From positions 1 through 64,000 of the forward strand of contig CAKTWI010000004.1 in the NCBI GenBank assembly GCA_934630815.1: DNA of 64,000 nt. The letters are read 5' to 3'. A program made the position numbers and the translations under genes. Origin of the DNA: an uncultured Senegalimassilia sp. Lineage in GTDB: Bacteria; Actinomycetota; Coriobacteriia; Coriobacteriales; Eggerthellaceae. The notes under the pieces are model-generated. The model was not told the origin of the DNA. It searched no databases and saw only the letters and a list, made by a program, of their open reading frames with translations. Shown in pieces: positions 17,589 to 25,441 of the stretch; the first letter of the stretch is position 1; each line of letters begins with the position of its first letter.

Positions 17589-19340
17589 ATGGCAGAGCGA
17601 GCAGAAAGCGGGATGTCCCGCCGCGGCTTTATGCGCGCTGCAGGTATTAGCCTGATCGGCGCTGCTGCGGCTACGGGCGCTTTCGGCCTGACCGGCTGCT
17701 CCGGCGAGGCGAAGGCCGCCGGCGTGACGGTGGAAAACAAGGGCGGCTGCGGCGACTTCAACGAAAGCGTCTATACTGACGTATTTCCGGTGAAGACGCG
17801 CAGTATTCCGGTAGTGGACGCGGACAGTGGCATCGTTCGTCAGGGCAACGTGGCGTTTGAGCTGCGTGATATTCCTGCGTCTGAGATTCTGCGCACCGAA
17901 GAGACGGATGTGCTGGTCATCGGCTGCGGGCTGACGGGCTCCGTTGCGGCCGTTGCGGCATCCGACGACGGCAAAACAAAGGTTTTGTGCGTCGAGAAGA
18001 TGAACGTCGGTCGTGGCATGTTCGAGGGTATGGGCGTCGTTGGCGGCAAAAAGATGGAAGAGGCCGGCAACAACGTCGATAAGGCCGAGATGATGGACCG
18101 CATGCGTCATGCTGCGTACTATCGCGTGCCGATCGATCCCATTAAGCTGTGGGCTGATCGTTCTGGCGAAGCGGCAGACTGGCTGCAGGAAAAGTTCGAC
18201 GAGGGCGAAGGCAAGATCCAGACGTACTTCAAGAAGGGAAACCCCAGCGCGCATAACTTTGAGGTGCCGCAAACGGAGATTGCCTTTAAGAGTGAGCTGT
18301 GGAGTGAGAAGACCACGTCTAACGCCGGCGGCGCCGGCATTTACATCGTCGCCGATCTGGCAAATACGTTCAGCAAGCGTCCGAACGCCGATTTGCGTTA
18401 CAACGTTGCTGGTGTGCAGCTTATCCGCGAGGGCGACAACGGGCGCGTGACGGGAGCCATCTTGAAAGACGCTGACGGATATTTCCGCGTAAATGCTTCC
18501 AAGGGCGTCATCGTGGCTACGGGTGGCTTCGACGCAAACCCTGCCATGCTCAAGGCATGGTGCCGTGCCGAGGATATCGCTGCGTGCGCAAGCTGGTGCC
18601 CCAACGAGGGCACAACGGGCGACGGCCAGCTGATGGGCCTTGCCGTGGGCGGCCAAATGGATCCGCTTCCGGCAGCTATTATGAATTTCGACTACGGTAG
18701 CCCTGAAGCATTCTATTCGGCGTGCTTGGGCATTCGCACCATCGTGGGTGGCATCATGATTAACGAGCAAGGCCGTCGTTTCTGCAGCGAGGGATTGCCG
18801 TTCCAGGCGCGCTCCAATTCCATCACGGCGCAGGCGCACTACGGTACCGACACATGGCGCGTGGCGTCTTCCACGCAGGTGGGTAAGGACAAGGAAAAGG
18901 TTGAAGCTGCGTTCCAACCGTTTATCGACAAGGGCTGGGGTTTCAAGGCTTCTAGCCTGAAAGAACTTGCTGGCATGATGGGTGTGCCTGCCGATACGTT
19001 GGAGTCCGAAGTCGCTCGCTTCAATACGTTCTGCGACAACAAGAAGGACGAAGACTTCAATCGTCCTATGGAGAAGGCCACCAAGATCGAGGGCGATACC
19101 TACTATGCCGTGAAGCATCAGTCTTCCATTTTGGCTACGGTGTCCGGTCTGGTCGTTGACTACAACTGCAACGTGCTGGACTACGACAATAAGCCGATCG
19201 AGGGCCTGTTTGCGGCCGGTGGTGCTTCGGGCGGTTTCTTCTCCGGTAACTATCCGCGTCATATTTTCGGTCCGTCGGTCGGCCGTTGCGTCACGTTCGG
19301 CTATGTGGCTGGTCAGACCGCTGCGCAGGGGGTGAAGTAA
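17589..19340 (+). CDS. Tat-exported FAD-dependent reductase (fumarate reductase/flavocytochrome c family)
   Basis: The 583-residue protein starts with a twin-arginine signal (SRRGFMRAAG, RR at 11-12) whose hydrophobic core ends in LTGC (Cys37), so it may be a Tat lipoprotein. The flavin domain begins TDVLVIGCGLTGSVAAV near residue 105; later blocks GGIMINEQGRRFCSEG and GLFAAGGASGGFFSGNYPRH are the family's FAD and active-site regions. It has no haem motif of its own; the cytochrome three bases downstream would supply electrons from menaquinol. Expanded families of such reductases in Eggerthellaceae use drugs, bile acids or plant compounds as acceptors; the substrate here cannot be read from sequence. 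Confidence 0.88.
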   Translation: MAERAESGMSRRGFMRAAGISLIGAAAATGAFGLTGCSGEAKAAGVTVENKGGCGDFNESVYTDVFPVKTRSIPVVDADSGIVRQGNVAFELRDIPASEILRTEETDVLVIGCGLTGSVAAVAASDDGKTKVLCVEKMNVGRGMFEGMGVVGGKKMEEAGNNVDKAEMMDRMRHAAYYRVPIDPIKLWADRSGEAADWLQEKFDEGEGKIQTYFKKGNPSAHNFEVPQTEIAFKSELWSEKTTSNAGGAGIYIVADLANTFSKRPNADLRYNVAGVQLIREGDNGRVTGAILKDADGYFRVNASKGVIVATGGFDANPAMLKAWCRAEDIAACASWCPNEGTTGDGQLMGLAVGGQMDPLPAAIMNFDYGSPEAFYSACLGIRTIVGGIMINEQGRRFCSEGLPFQARSNSITAQAHYGTDTWRVASSTQVGKDKEKVEAAFQPFIDKGWGFKASSLKELAGMMGVPADTLESEVARFNTFCDNKKDEDFNRPMEKATKIEGDTYYAVKHQSSILATVSGLVVDYNCNVLDYDNKPIEGLFAAGGASGGFFSGNYPRHIFGPSVGRCVTFGYVAGQTAAQGVK

Positions 19341-19343
19341 TCG

Positions 19344-19883
19344 ATGGCAGAGAACAAGAATTCCGGCAAGAAGCGCTGGCCTATCGTGGTGGGCGTTGTC
19401 GCCGCGGTGCTGATCATCGCATGCTGCGGCGGTTGGGCATGGCATAACACGCCGAGCTTCTGTGGCACGGTGTGCCATGATTCCATGGGCAACCACTTGG
19501 CGAACTACGAGGGTACCGACGAATCGAACGGCGCGGGCCTCGCCGCATGGCACGGTCAGCACGAGGGCACGACGTGTCTGGACTGCCACACCGCCGAGCT
19601 TGACGTGCAGGTGGCCGAGCTGCAGTCGCAGCTGGCTGGCGACACGGACAACCTGGGCCTGGCCGATCGCTACTACATCGACAACGACAAGTGCCTGTCC
19701 TGCCATGGCGGTTCCTACGAGGAGCTGGCAAAACAGACGGCGGATTTGGGCGAGTACAACCCGCATCAAAGCCCGCATGGCAATTTGAACTGTAACGAGT
19801 GCCACAAAGGCCATGCTGCCCAGGTCGACACCTGCGGTCAGTGCCATCCCAACGGTGGCCAGACGATGCGCGGCAACAACTAA
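19344..19883 (+). CDS. Membrane-anchored multihaem cytochrome c (NapC/NrfH or cytochrome c3-like)
   Basis: One N-terminal membrane helix (about residues 10-32) is followed by haem-binding motifs: four CxxCH (CLDCH, CLSCH, CNECH, CGQCH) and one atypical CxxxCH (FCGTVCH) directly after the helix, the place of the quinol-proximal haem in this family. The 179-residue protein probably passes electrons from menaquinol to the flavoprotein encoded three bases upstream. Together they form a two-gene respiratory reductase under the divergent TetR regulator. No cytochrome maturation genes lie in the window. Confidence 0.88.
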   Translation: MAENKNSGKKRWPIVVGVVAAVLIIACCGGWAWHNTPSFCGTVCHDSMGNHLANYEGTDESNGAGLAAWHGQHEGTTCLDCHTAELDVQVAELQSQLAGDTDNLGLADRYYIDNDKCLSCHGGSYEELAKQTADLGEYNPHQSPHGNLNCNECHKGHAAQVDTCGQCHPNGGQTMRGNN

Positions 19884-19923
19884 GCTGCACTCGACAGTCG
19901 GCAAGCGCCTATAGCGGCGCATA

Positions 19924-19959
19924 ACGAAAGGCGGCGTCCCAAACGGGGCGTCGCCTTTC
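19924..19959. terminator. Hairpin after the cytochrome gene
   Basis: A stem of about 16 bp with wobble pairs (CGAAAGGCGGCGTCCC against GGGGCGTCGCCTTTCG), loop AAAC, ending in a weak T tract. It lies 40 bases after the cytochrome stop in a convergent intergenic region. Confidence 0.65.
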
Positions 19960-20015
19960 GGGTTGTGGGGTGGGTGATGCAGCAAGCGAGGCAACGTTTC
20001 GCTCTCGTCGAGGGC

Positions 20016-20154
20016 AAAACGCGATACGTTTGTGTTTTAATGTGCGCTTCCGAAGTAGAGCCTGATTGGTGGTTCGTATTTACCCAGGCCAGGAGCTTGG
20101 TGTGGAACGGCTTAGGTGGGCTGGCCTCGTTAAAACACAAACGTATCGTGTTTT
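20016..20154. repeat. 139-bp element bounded by 25-bp inverted repeats
   Basis: The 25-base arms (20016-20040 and 20130-20154) match except for one position that still forms G-U; each contains GATACGTTTGTGTTTTAA or its complement. Inside, AGGCCAG (20086-20092) pairs with CTGGCCT (20121-20127), giving a nested fold. It lies between convergent genes. No target-site duplication or open frame was found. It may be a small non-autonomous element, a structured RNA or a terminator. Confidence 0.7.
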
Positions 20155-20184
20155 CCGCGGTGCGCATTTTGCGCGCCGCGGAAA
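20152..20184. other. Strong hairpin next to the inverted-repeat element
   Basis: TTTCCGCGGTGCGC pairs with GCGCGCCGCGGAAA around ATTTT, one wobble. A second, weaker hairpin (GAGTCAA...TTGACTC) follows at about 20190-20219. Together with the 139-bp element these fill the 360-base gap between the cytochrome and fumarase genes; there is no gene in it. Confidence 0.6.
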
Positions 20185-20243
20185 GTTAGTGAGTCAAAAC
20201 CTTCCGGAGGGGTTGACTCATGTGCGCCGCGGAATGAGGGGCG

Positions 20244-20798
20244 CTACAGTTGCTCGCCGTTCTCGATGGCGCGGTAGAGGTCGCGGCCACAGGTGTCGAC
20301 GGCTACGAACACGGGGAAGTCGTCAAGCTCGAGGCGACGCAGCGCCTCGGTGCCAAGGTCGTCCCAGGCCACGGTTTCGCTTGCGGTGACGTGCTTGGCC
20401 AGCAGCGCGGCGATGCCGCCGACCGCCGCGAAGTATACGCCGCCGTTTTCAACGCAGGCGTCGATGACGGCCTGGTTGCGCTTGCCCTTGCCGATGCACG
20501 CTGCGATGCCGGCCTGCATAAGCTGGGGCGTGGCGAAGTCCATGCGGCTTGCCGTGGTGGGGCCCACGCTGCCAAGCGGGCGGCCGGCAGCGGCGGGGGT
20601 GGGGCCGGCGTAGAACAGCGTCTGCCCGGCCAGCGCGAACGGCAGCTCGCCGGTTTGCTCGAGCGCTTCGAGCGCACGGGCGTGGCCGGCGTCTCGCATG
20701 GTGTAGCAGGGGCCGGTCAGGCGCACTTCCTGGCCAGCTTTCAGGTTCGCCAGCTGGGACTTGTCCAGCGGTAGGTTCAAACGTACGGGTTCGCTCAT
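20244..20798 (-). CDS. Class I fumarate hydratase, beta (C-terminal) subunit
   Basis: The 184-residue Fe-S hydro-lyase beta domain shows YAGPTPAAAGRPLGSVGPTT, SRMD and the KGKR substrate segment. With the alpha subunit encoded upstream (4-base ATGA overlap) it forms the oxygen-sensitive class I fumarase that interconverts fumarate and malate. L-tartrate dehydratase has the same two-subunit design, so substrate is inferred; the divergent malic enzyme gene favours fumarase. Confidence 0.88.
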   Translation of the reverse strand: MSEPVRLNLPLDKSQLANLKAGQEVRLTGPCYTMRDAGHARALEALEQTGELPFALAGQTLFYAGPTPAAAGRPLGSVGPTTASRMDFATPQLMQAGIAACIGKGKRNQAVIDACVENGGVYFAAVGGIAALLAKHVTASETVAWDDLGTEALRRLELDDFPVFVAVDTCGRDLYRAIENGEQL

Positions 20799-21688
20799 TT
20801 CCCCTCACCCCAATCGATCAGCTCGATGGATGCGCTGCGCATGGCCGAGCAGCCCATGTTCACTGCTACAGGCAGCGCGGCGATGTGGCACGGCGCGGTT
20901 TCCAGATGCACGGCCAAGGCGGTCGCGCCGCCGCCGAGGGCCGCCGGTCCGATGCCCGTGGCGTTGATGGCGGCAAGCAGCTCGGCCTCGCGCTCGGCGG
21001 CCTGCGGGTTTGCGGCGGGGGTTCCCACCTCGCGCAGCAGCGCGTGCTTGGCCAGGCCCGCCACCTTGTCGAACGTGGCACCCACGCCCACGCCCACGAT
21101 GAGCGGCGGGCAGGCGTTGGCGGCCTTCTCGCGCACGCAGTCGAGCACGACCTTCTTCACGCCCTCCCAGCCGGCGCCGGGCGCGAGCATGACCACGCGG
21201 CTTGCATTGTCCGAGCCGCCGCCCTTGAGCAGCACGTGCAGCGTGGCGCCGCGGCCGGGGCGCAGGGCGATCTCGGCGAAGGCGGGGGTGTTGTCGCCGG
21301 TGTTGGTGCGGTCGAGCAGCGCGTCGGTCACGACGCTCATGCGCAGGCGGCCGTCGGTATAGGCGCGCGCCACGGCGTCGTTGACGCCCGACAGGATGTT
21401 GCCGGGGATGAGCAGCTCCTCGCCGACCTCCAGGCGCACCCAGCAGGTGCCGGTGTCCTGGCAGATGGGCACGCCGTCCTCCTGCCCGATGCGGGCGTTT
21501 TCCAGCAAGCAGTCCAGCACGGACTGCGCACGCGGCTGCGTTTCGTCCGCGCGCGCCGCCTGCATGGCGGCAAGCACGTCGGGGCGCAGGTGCGTGGCGC
21601 AGCGGCGCACGGCGCGGTACACGGCGTCGGCCACGGCGTCGGCGGTGAGCGCACCGGGCTGCGCCGCGGGCATGTTCTCGTCTTCCAC
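20795..21688 (-). CDS. Class I fumarate hydratase, alpha (N-terminal, Fe-S) subunit
   Basis: The 297-residue alpha domain binds the 4Fe-4S cluster through three cysteines visible in ICQDTGTCW, ANACPPLIVG and NMGCSAMRSA. The GTG start at 21688 is preceded by AAAGGAAAGGAAC; an upstream in-frame extension has no homology. It overlaps the beta subunit gene by four bases. The operon is divergent from malic enzyme. In a fumarate-respiring anaerobe the pair would convert malate to fumarate or the reverse. Confidence 0.9.
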   Translation of the reverse strand: MEDENMPAAQPGALTADAVADAVYRAVRRCATHLRPDVLAAMQAARADETQPRAQSVLDCLLENARIGQEDGVPICQDTGTCWVRLEVGEELLIPGNILSGVNDAVARAYTDGRLRMSVVTDALLDRTNTGDNTPAFAEIALRPGRGATLHVLLKGGGSDNASRVVMLAPGAGWEGVKKVVLDCVREKAANACPPLIVGVGVGATFDKVAGLAKHALLREVGTPAANPQAAEREAELLAAINATGIGPAALGGGATALAVHLETAPCHIAALPVAVNMGCSAMRSASIELIDWGEGK

Positions 21689-22187
21689 GTTGTTCCTTTC
21701 CTTTTGATGCGTGTTCCTATTGTGCGCCATGCAGCGGCCCGGTGGGGGAATTCCACGCAATCCGGGGAGCGGGGCGGGGTTTTCCGCGTGACCGCGCGAC
21801 GTGAAGGGGCCTCCCGCCCGTATCGCCGCGAATGAGCGGGGGCTCGCCGCGTATCGTTTTGCGTTTTCGTCCTCTTCTATCGTTGCTTTTGCCGGGCGTA
21901 TCGCGTGTCGCAAATGGTTTACCGCGCATCGGGCCTTGCGTCGACGGTACGGCCCGAGGGCTCGGCCGCCTTTCCCCGCATTCGCTTACCTATTCTTTGT
22001 ACGCCCCCAGCTCATCGGGCAAAACACACCTCATGGGCGTTTTTCGGGGAGAGCGGGCATGGTGTGCGGGTGGCAAGATGCAAGGGGTATAATCCCTAGC
22101 AGGACATCCGCTTTCCGCAAGGGGCGGGAACACTCACGTTAAACGGCGCCGCCGGCGCCGTGCATAGGGAAAGGTGCATGGAGCAGC
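21689..22187. promoter_or_regulatory. Divergent promoter region between fumarase and malic enzyme genes
   Basis: This 499-base gap has no gene I can support. A perfect -10 TATAAT lies at 22088-22093 inside the small palindrome GGGTATAATCCC; no good -35 is seen 17 bases upstream. A hairpin ACGGCGCC/GGCGCCGT at 22143-22161 sits 26 bases before the malic enzyme start and could affect translation. The fumarase side shows only the ribosome-binding site. Confidence 0.5.
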
Positions 22188-23342
22188 ATGGATATCGCGC
22201 AGGAATCGTTGCGTTTGCATGAGCAGTGGCAGGGCAAGCTGGAAACCGTCCCGAAGATGAGGATCGAAACGCGCGAGGACCTGGCGCTGGCCTACACCCC
22301 CGGCGTCGCCGAGCCGTGCCGCAAGATCGCTGAGAACCCTTCCGATGCGTACAAGTACACCATGAAGGCCAACACCGTGGCCGTCGTCTCCGACGGCTCG
22401 GCCGTGCTCGGCCTGGGCAACATCGGCCCGGCCGCGGCCATGCCCGTCATGGAGGGCAAGTGCGCGCTGTTCAAGACCTTCGGCGGTGTGAACGCCGTCC
22501 CGCTGTGCCTTGACACGCAGGACGTCGACGAGATCGTCGAGACCGTCAAGCGCCTTGCCCCCAGCTTCGGCGGCATCAACTTGGAAGACATCTCCGCGCC
22601 GCGCTGCTTCGAGATCGAGCGCCGTCTGATCGACGAGCTCGACATCCCGGTGTTCCATGACGACCAGCACGGCACCGCCATCGTGGTGCTTTCCGGCGTC
22701 ATCAACGCGCTTCGCCTGACGGGCAAGCAGAAGGAGGCCTGCCGCGTGGTGGTCAACGGCGCCGGCTCGGCGGGCATCGCCATCGCCAAGCTGCTGCTCA
22801 ACTACGGCTTCAGGAACCTTATCCTGTGCGATAAGTGCGGCATCATCAACTCGCGCTCCGAGGGCATCAACGAGGCCCAGCGCGCCATGCTCGCCACCAC
22901 CAACCTTAACGATGAGGAAGGCACGCTGGCCGACGCCATGCGCGGCGCCGACATCTTCGTGGGCGTCTCCGCCCCGGGCATCGTGTCCGCCGAGATGGTC
23001 GAATCCATGAACTCCGACGCCATCCTGTTCGCCATGGCCAACCCCACGCCCGAGATCTTCCCCGACGTCGCTCGCGCCGCCGGCGCTCGCGTGGTGGGCA
23101 CCGGCCGTTCGGACTTCCCGAACCAGATCAACAACGTGGTGGCGTTCCCGGGCATCTTCAAGGGCGCCCTGGAGTCGCGCGCCACGCGTATCACGAAGCA
23201 GATGAAGCTGGCCGCCGCCGAGGCGCTGGCCGCGCTCGTCTCCGATGAGGAGCTGTGCGAGGACTTCATCATGCCCGAGCCGTTCGATCCGCGTGCCGTG
23301 GAAGCCGTGGCGGCCGCCGTGGCCGGCGCGGTGCAGGGATAG
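22188..23342 (+). CDS. NAD(P)-dependent malic enzyme
   Basis: Oxidatively decarboxylates malate to pyruvate. The 384-residue, bacterial short-form enzyme has LALAYTPGVAEPC, SVVSDG-type residues in TVAVVSDGSAVLGLGNIGP, the catalytic region FHDDQHGTAIV, and the dinucleotide-binding VVNGAGSAGIAIAKLL. Transcribed away from the fumarase operon, it links fumarate, malate and pyruvate. tmk starts four bases after its stop, so it may be the first gene of the tmk-holB-ricT unit. The start is preceded by GGAG. Confidence 0.93.
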   Translation: MDIAQESLRLHEQWQGKLETVPKMRIETREDLALAYTPGVAEPCRKIAENPSDAYKYTMKANTVAVVSDGSAVLGLGNIGPAAAMPVMEGKCALFKTFGGVNAVPLCLDTQDVDEIVETVKRLAPSFGGINLEDISAPRCFEIERRLIDELDIPVFHDDQHGTAIVVLSGVINALRLTGKQKEACRVVVNGAGSAGIAIAKLLLNYGFRNLILCDKCGIINSRSEGINEAQRAMLATTNLNDEEGTLADAMRGADIFVGVSAPGIVSAEMVESMNSDAILFAMANPTPEIFPDVARAAGARVVGTGRSDFPNQINNVVAFPGIFKGALESRATRITKQMKLAAAEALAALVSDEELCEDFIMPEPFDPRAVEAVAAAVAGAVQG

Positions 23343-23346
23343 CAAC

Positions 23347-24246
23347 GTGGCCGATATCCGCAACACGGGCATCGTGAGCGAGGTGCCGATGATGCGCGAG
23401 GGCCGTTCGGCTTCGGGCGCCCCGGTGCACCCGGCTGCTCCCGCGCAAGCCGCCGATCAGGGGCTTTCCGCAGAGCAGGCGCCCGAGCGCGGCGTGTTCG
23501 TCACGTTCGAGGGCGGCGACGGCGCCGGCAAGACCACCCATATCCGCTTTCTGGCCAACGCCCTCACCGCCATGGGCCGCGAGGTCGTGTGCCTTCGCGA
23601 GCCCGGCGGCACCGAGGTGGGCGAGCAGCTGCGCGGCGTGGTGCTGAACCCGGCGAACTCCAATATGTGCGATGCTTCCGAGCTGCTCGTCTTCGAGGCG
23701 GCACGTGCGCAGCTGGTCAGCCAGGTCATTGCCCCGGCGCTCGAGCGCGGGGCCGTGGTCCTGTGCGACCGCTTCACCGATTCCACCGTGGCCTACCAAG
23801 GCTATGGGCGCGGGCTCGACCGCTCGTTCGTGGAAGCGGCCAACGCGTTCGCCTGCCAGGGTATCGTGCCCGATCGCACCATCTTGCTGGTGGCGGCAAG
23901 CGCCGCCGAGGGGCTCGAGCGCGCCACGCGCCGCGCCGGGGCCGATCGCATGGAACGCGCAGGCGAGGACTTCCACGCTCGCGTGAACGCGGCGTTTTTG
24001 GAGATCGCCGAAAAGAACCCGAGCCGTGTGCGGCTGGTGCGCTCGAACGGACGCAAATCGCATACAGCCGTGCAGGTATTCGCTCAGCTGGCGGACTTGT
24101 TCCCGTGGATGGGCGATTTCGTGCGCGCCAACGAGGCCTACTTCGAGCGCCTCGACGTGCATCGCACCCATGAGGGCCGCGTGGATTACCGTGAGGATTC
24201 CGCATCGGCGCCTCGTGCGGATCGTTCGGGCAAGGAGCAGCAGTAG
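23347..24246 (+). CDS. tmk: Thymidylate kinase with N- and C-terminal extensions
   Basis: Phosphorylates dTMP to dTDP. The core begins GVFVTFEGGDGAGKTTHIRF (P-loop) near residue 49, with DRFTDSTVAYQGYGRGLD (DR(Y/F) motif) and the lid RRAGADRMERAGEDF. From the GTG at 23347 the protein is 299 residues, against about 210 in the family; the extra lies in an Ala/Pro-rich N-terminus and a C-terminal tail. The ATG pair at 23389-23394, behind GAGGTG, is an equally possible start. Followed after five bases by holB, the common tmk-holB order. Confidence 0.92.
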   Translation: MADIRNTGIVSEVPMMREGRSASGAPVHPAAPAQAADQGLSAEQAPERGVFVTFEGGDGAGKTTHIRFLANALTAMGREVVCLREPGGTEVGEQLRGVVLNPANSNMCDASELLVFEAARAQLVSQVIAPALERGAVVLCDRFTDSTVAYQGYGRGLDRSFVEAANAFACQGIVPDRTILLVAASAAEGLERATRRAGADRMERAGEDFHARVNAAFLEIAEKNPSRVRLVRSNGRKSHTAVQVFAQLADLFPWMGDFVRANEAYFERLDVHRTHEGRVDYREDSASAPRADRSGKEQQ

Positions 24247-24251
24247 CGCTT

Positions 24252-25427
24252 ATGGCAGACGCATTCGAGAACATCTTGGGCCAGCCGCAGGTACGCGAGT
24301 TCTTGCGCGCTACCGTGGCATCGGGGCGCGTCAGCCACGCGTACCTGTTCTGCGGGCCCGCCGGCTCGAACAAGACGCTTGCGGCGCTTGCCTTCGCGCA
24401 GGGCATCTTGTGCCCGAAAGGCCCCAAGGGCCCTCGCGGCGGCAATTGCGGCGCATGCGATACCTGCGGGCGCATCATGCGCAAAAAGCACCCGGATGTG
24501 TGCATGTTCGAGCCCGAGGGTGCTGCCGGCTATTTGGTCGAGCAGGTGCGCGGCATCGTGGCCGACACGGCCTTGGCGCCCATCCAGGCAGATCGCAAAG
24601 TCTACATCCTCGATCGCGTGGACCTGCTGGGCGTGCAGGCGGCCAACGCGTTCCTGAAAACGCTCGAGGAGCCGCCCACCGACGTGGTGCTCATTCTGCT
24701 CGCACGCACGCGCGAAAGCGTGCTGCCCACCATCGTCTCGCGCTGCCAGGTGGTGCCGTTCCGCACCATCCCGGTTTCCGAGGCGGCGGGCATCGTGGTG
24801 CAGAACTCGGGTGCAAGCCCCGAGCAGGCGCGCGTGGCGCTGCAGGCCTGCGACGGCTCCATTACCCGTGCGGTGGAGTTCCTGAAATCCAACGAGCGCT
24901 TGGAGTTCCGCGCCCGGGTGCTCGAGGTGCTGGCGTGCCTGCGCCGCGCCGACGACTGGGATGTCATCGGGTTCGCCGCCGACCTGGTGGTGCGCGTGAA
25001 GCTTCCGCTCGATACCGTGCGCGCCGAGCAGGAGGCCGAGCTTGCCGAGAACGCCGACTTCCTGGCGAAGTCGGCCATCCGCCAGATCGAGGCGCGCAAC
25101 AAACGCCAGCTCACGGCCAAGACCGCCGAGTCGCTGCGCCAGCTCACGGGCATCACCCGCTCGTGGCTGCGCGACGTCATGGCCCAGGCCGCGGGCGCGC
25201 CCGATCAGGTGGTCAATGCCGACGTCAGGCCTTCCGTCGAGGAGGCCGCGGCGCGCACCGACGCCGCACGTGCCGCCGCGGCCATCGCCGCCGTGCGCCG
25301 CTGCGACGTCGCCATCTCTTATAATGTATCTCCCGAGACGTGCATCGACGCGATGCTGCTCGAGGTTCGCGACATACTGTACGGCCGCGCGCTGCCCAAT
25401 GCGGCGCCGCGGGCGTATGCCAGATAG
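24252..25427 (+). CDS. holB: DNA polymerase III delta' subunit
   Basis: Clamp-loader ATPase-fold subunit. The 391-residue protein has HAYLFCGPAGSNKT (modified P-loop, residues 35-42), a zinc site CGACDTCGRIMRKKHPDVC, the DRVDLLGVQAANAFLKTLEE region and the SRC motif (VSRCQVV). The second half is longer than in E. coli and helical. It lies between tmk and ricT as in Firmicutes and many Actinobacteria. Confidence 0.9.
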   Translation: MADAFENILGQPQVREFLRATVASGRVSHAYLFCGPAGSNKTLAALAFAQGILCPKGPKGPRGGNCGACDTCGRIMRKKHPDVCMFEPEGAAGYLVEQVRGIVADTALAPIQADRKVYILDRVDLLGVQAANAFLKTLEEPPTDVVLILLARTRESVLPTIVSRCQVVPFRTIPVSEAAGIVVQNSGASPEQARVALQACDGSITRAVEFLKSNERLEFRARVLEVLACLRRADDWDVIGFAADLVVRVKLPLDTVRAEQEAELAENADFLAKSAIRQIEARNKRQLTAKTAESLRQLTGITRSWLRDVMAQAAGAPDQVVNADVRPSVEEAAARTDAARAAAAIAAVRRCDVAISYNVSPETCIDAMLLEVRDILYGRALPNAAPRAYAR

Positions 25428-25441
25428 AAAGAAGGAGCGCC

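Noticed and set aside
17568..19994. An 808-codon open frame on the minus strand
   Set aside because: It lies exactly opposite the flavoprotein and cytochrome genes; its translation is His/Arg/Leu-rich without family motifs. It is a high-GC shadow.
20016..20154. Insertion sequence
   Set aside because: Only 139 bp, no open frame, no target-site duplication; kept as an inverted-repeat element only.
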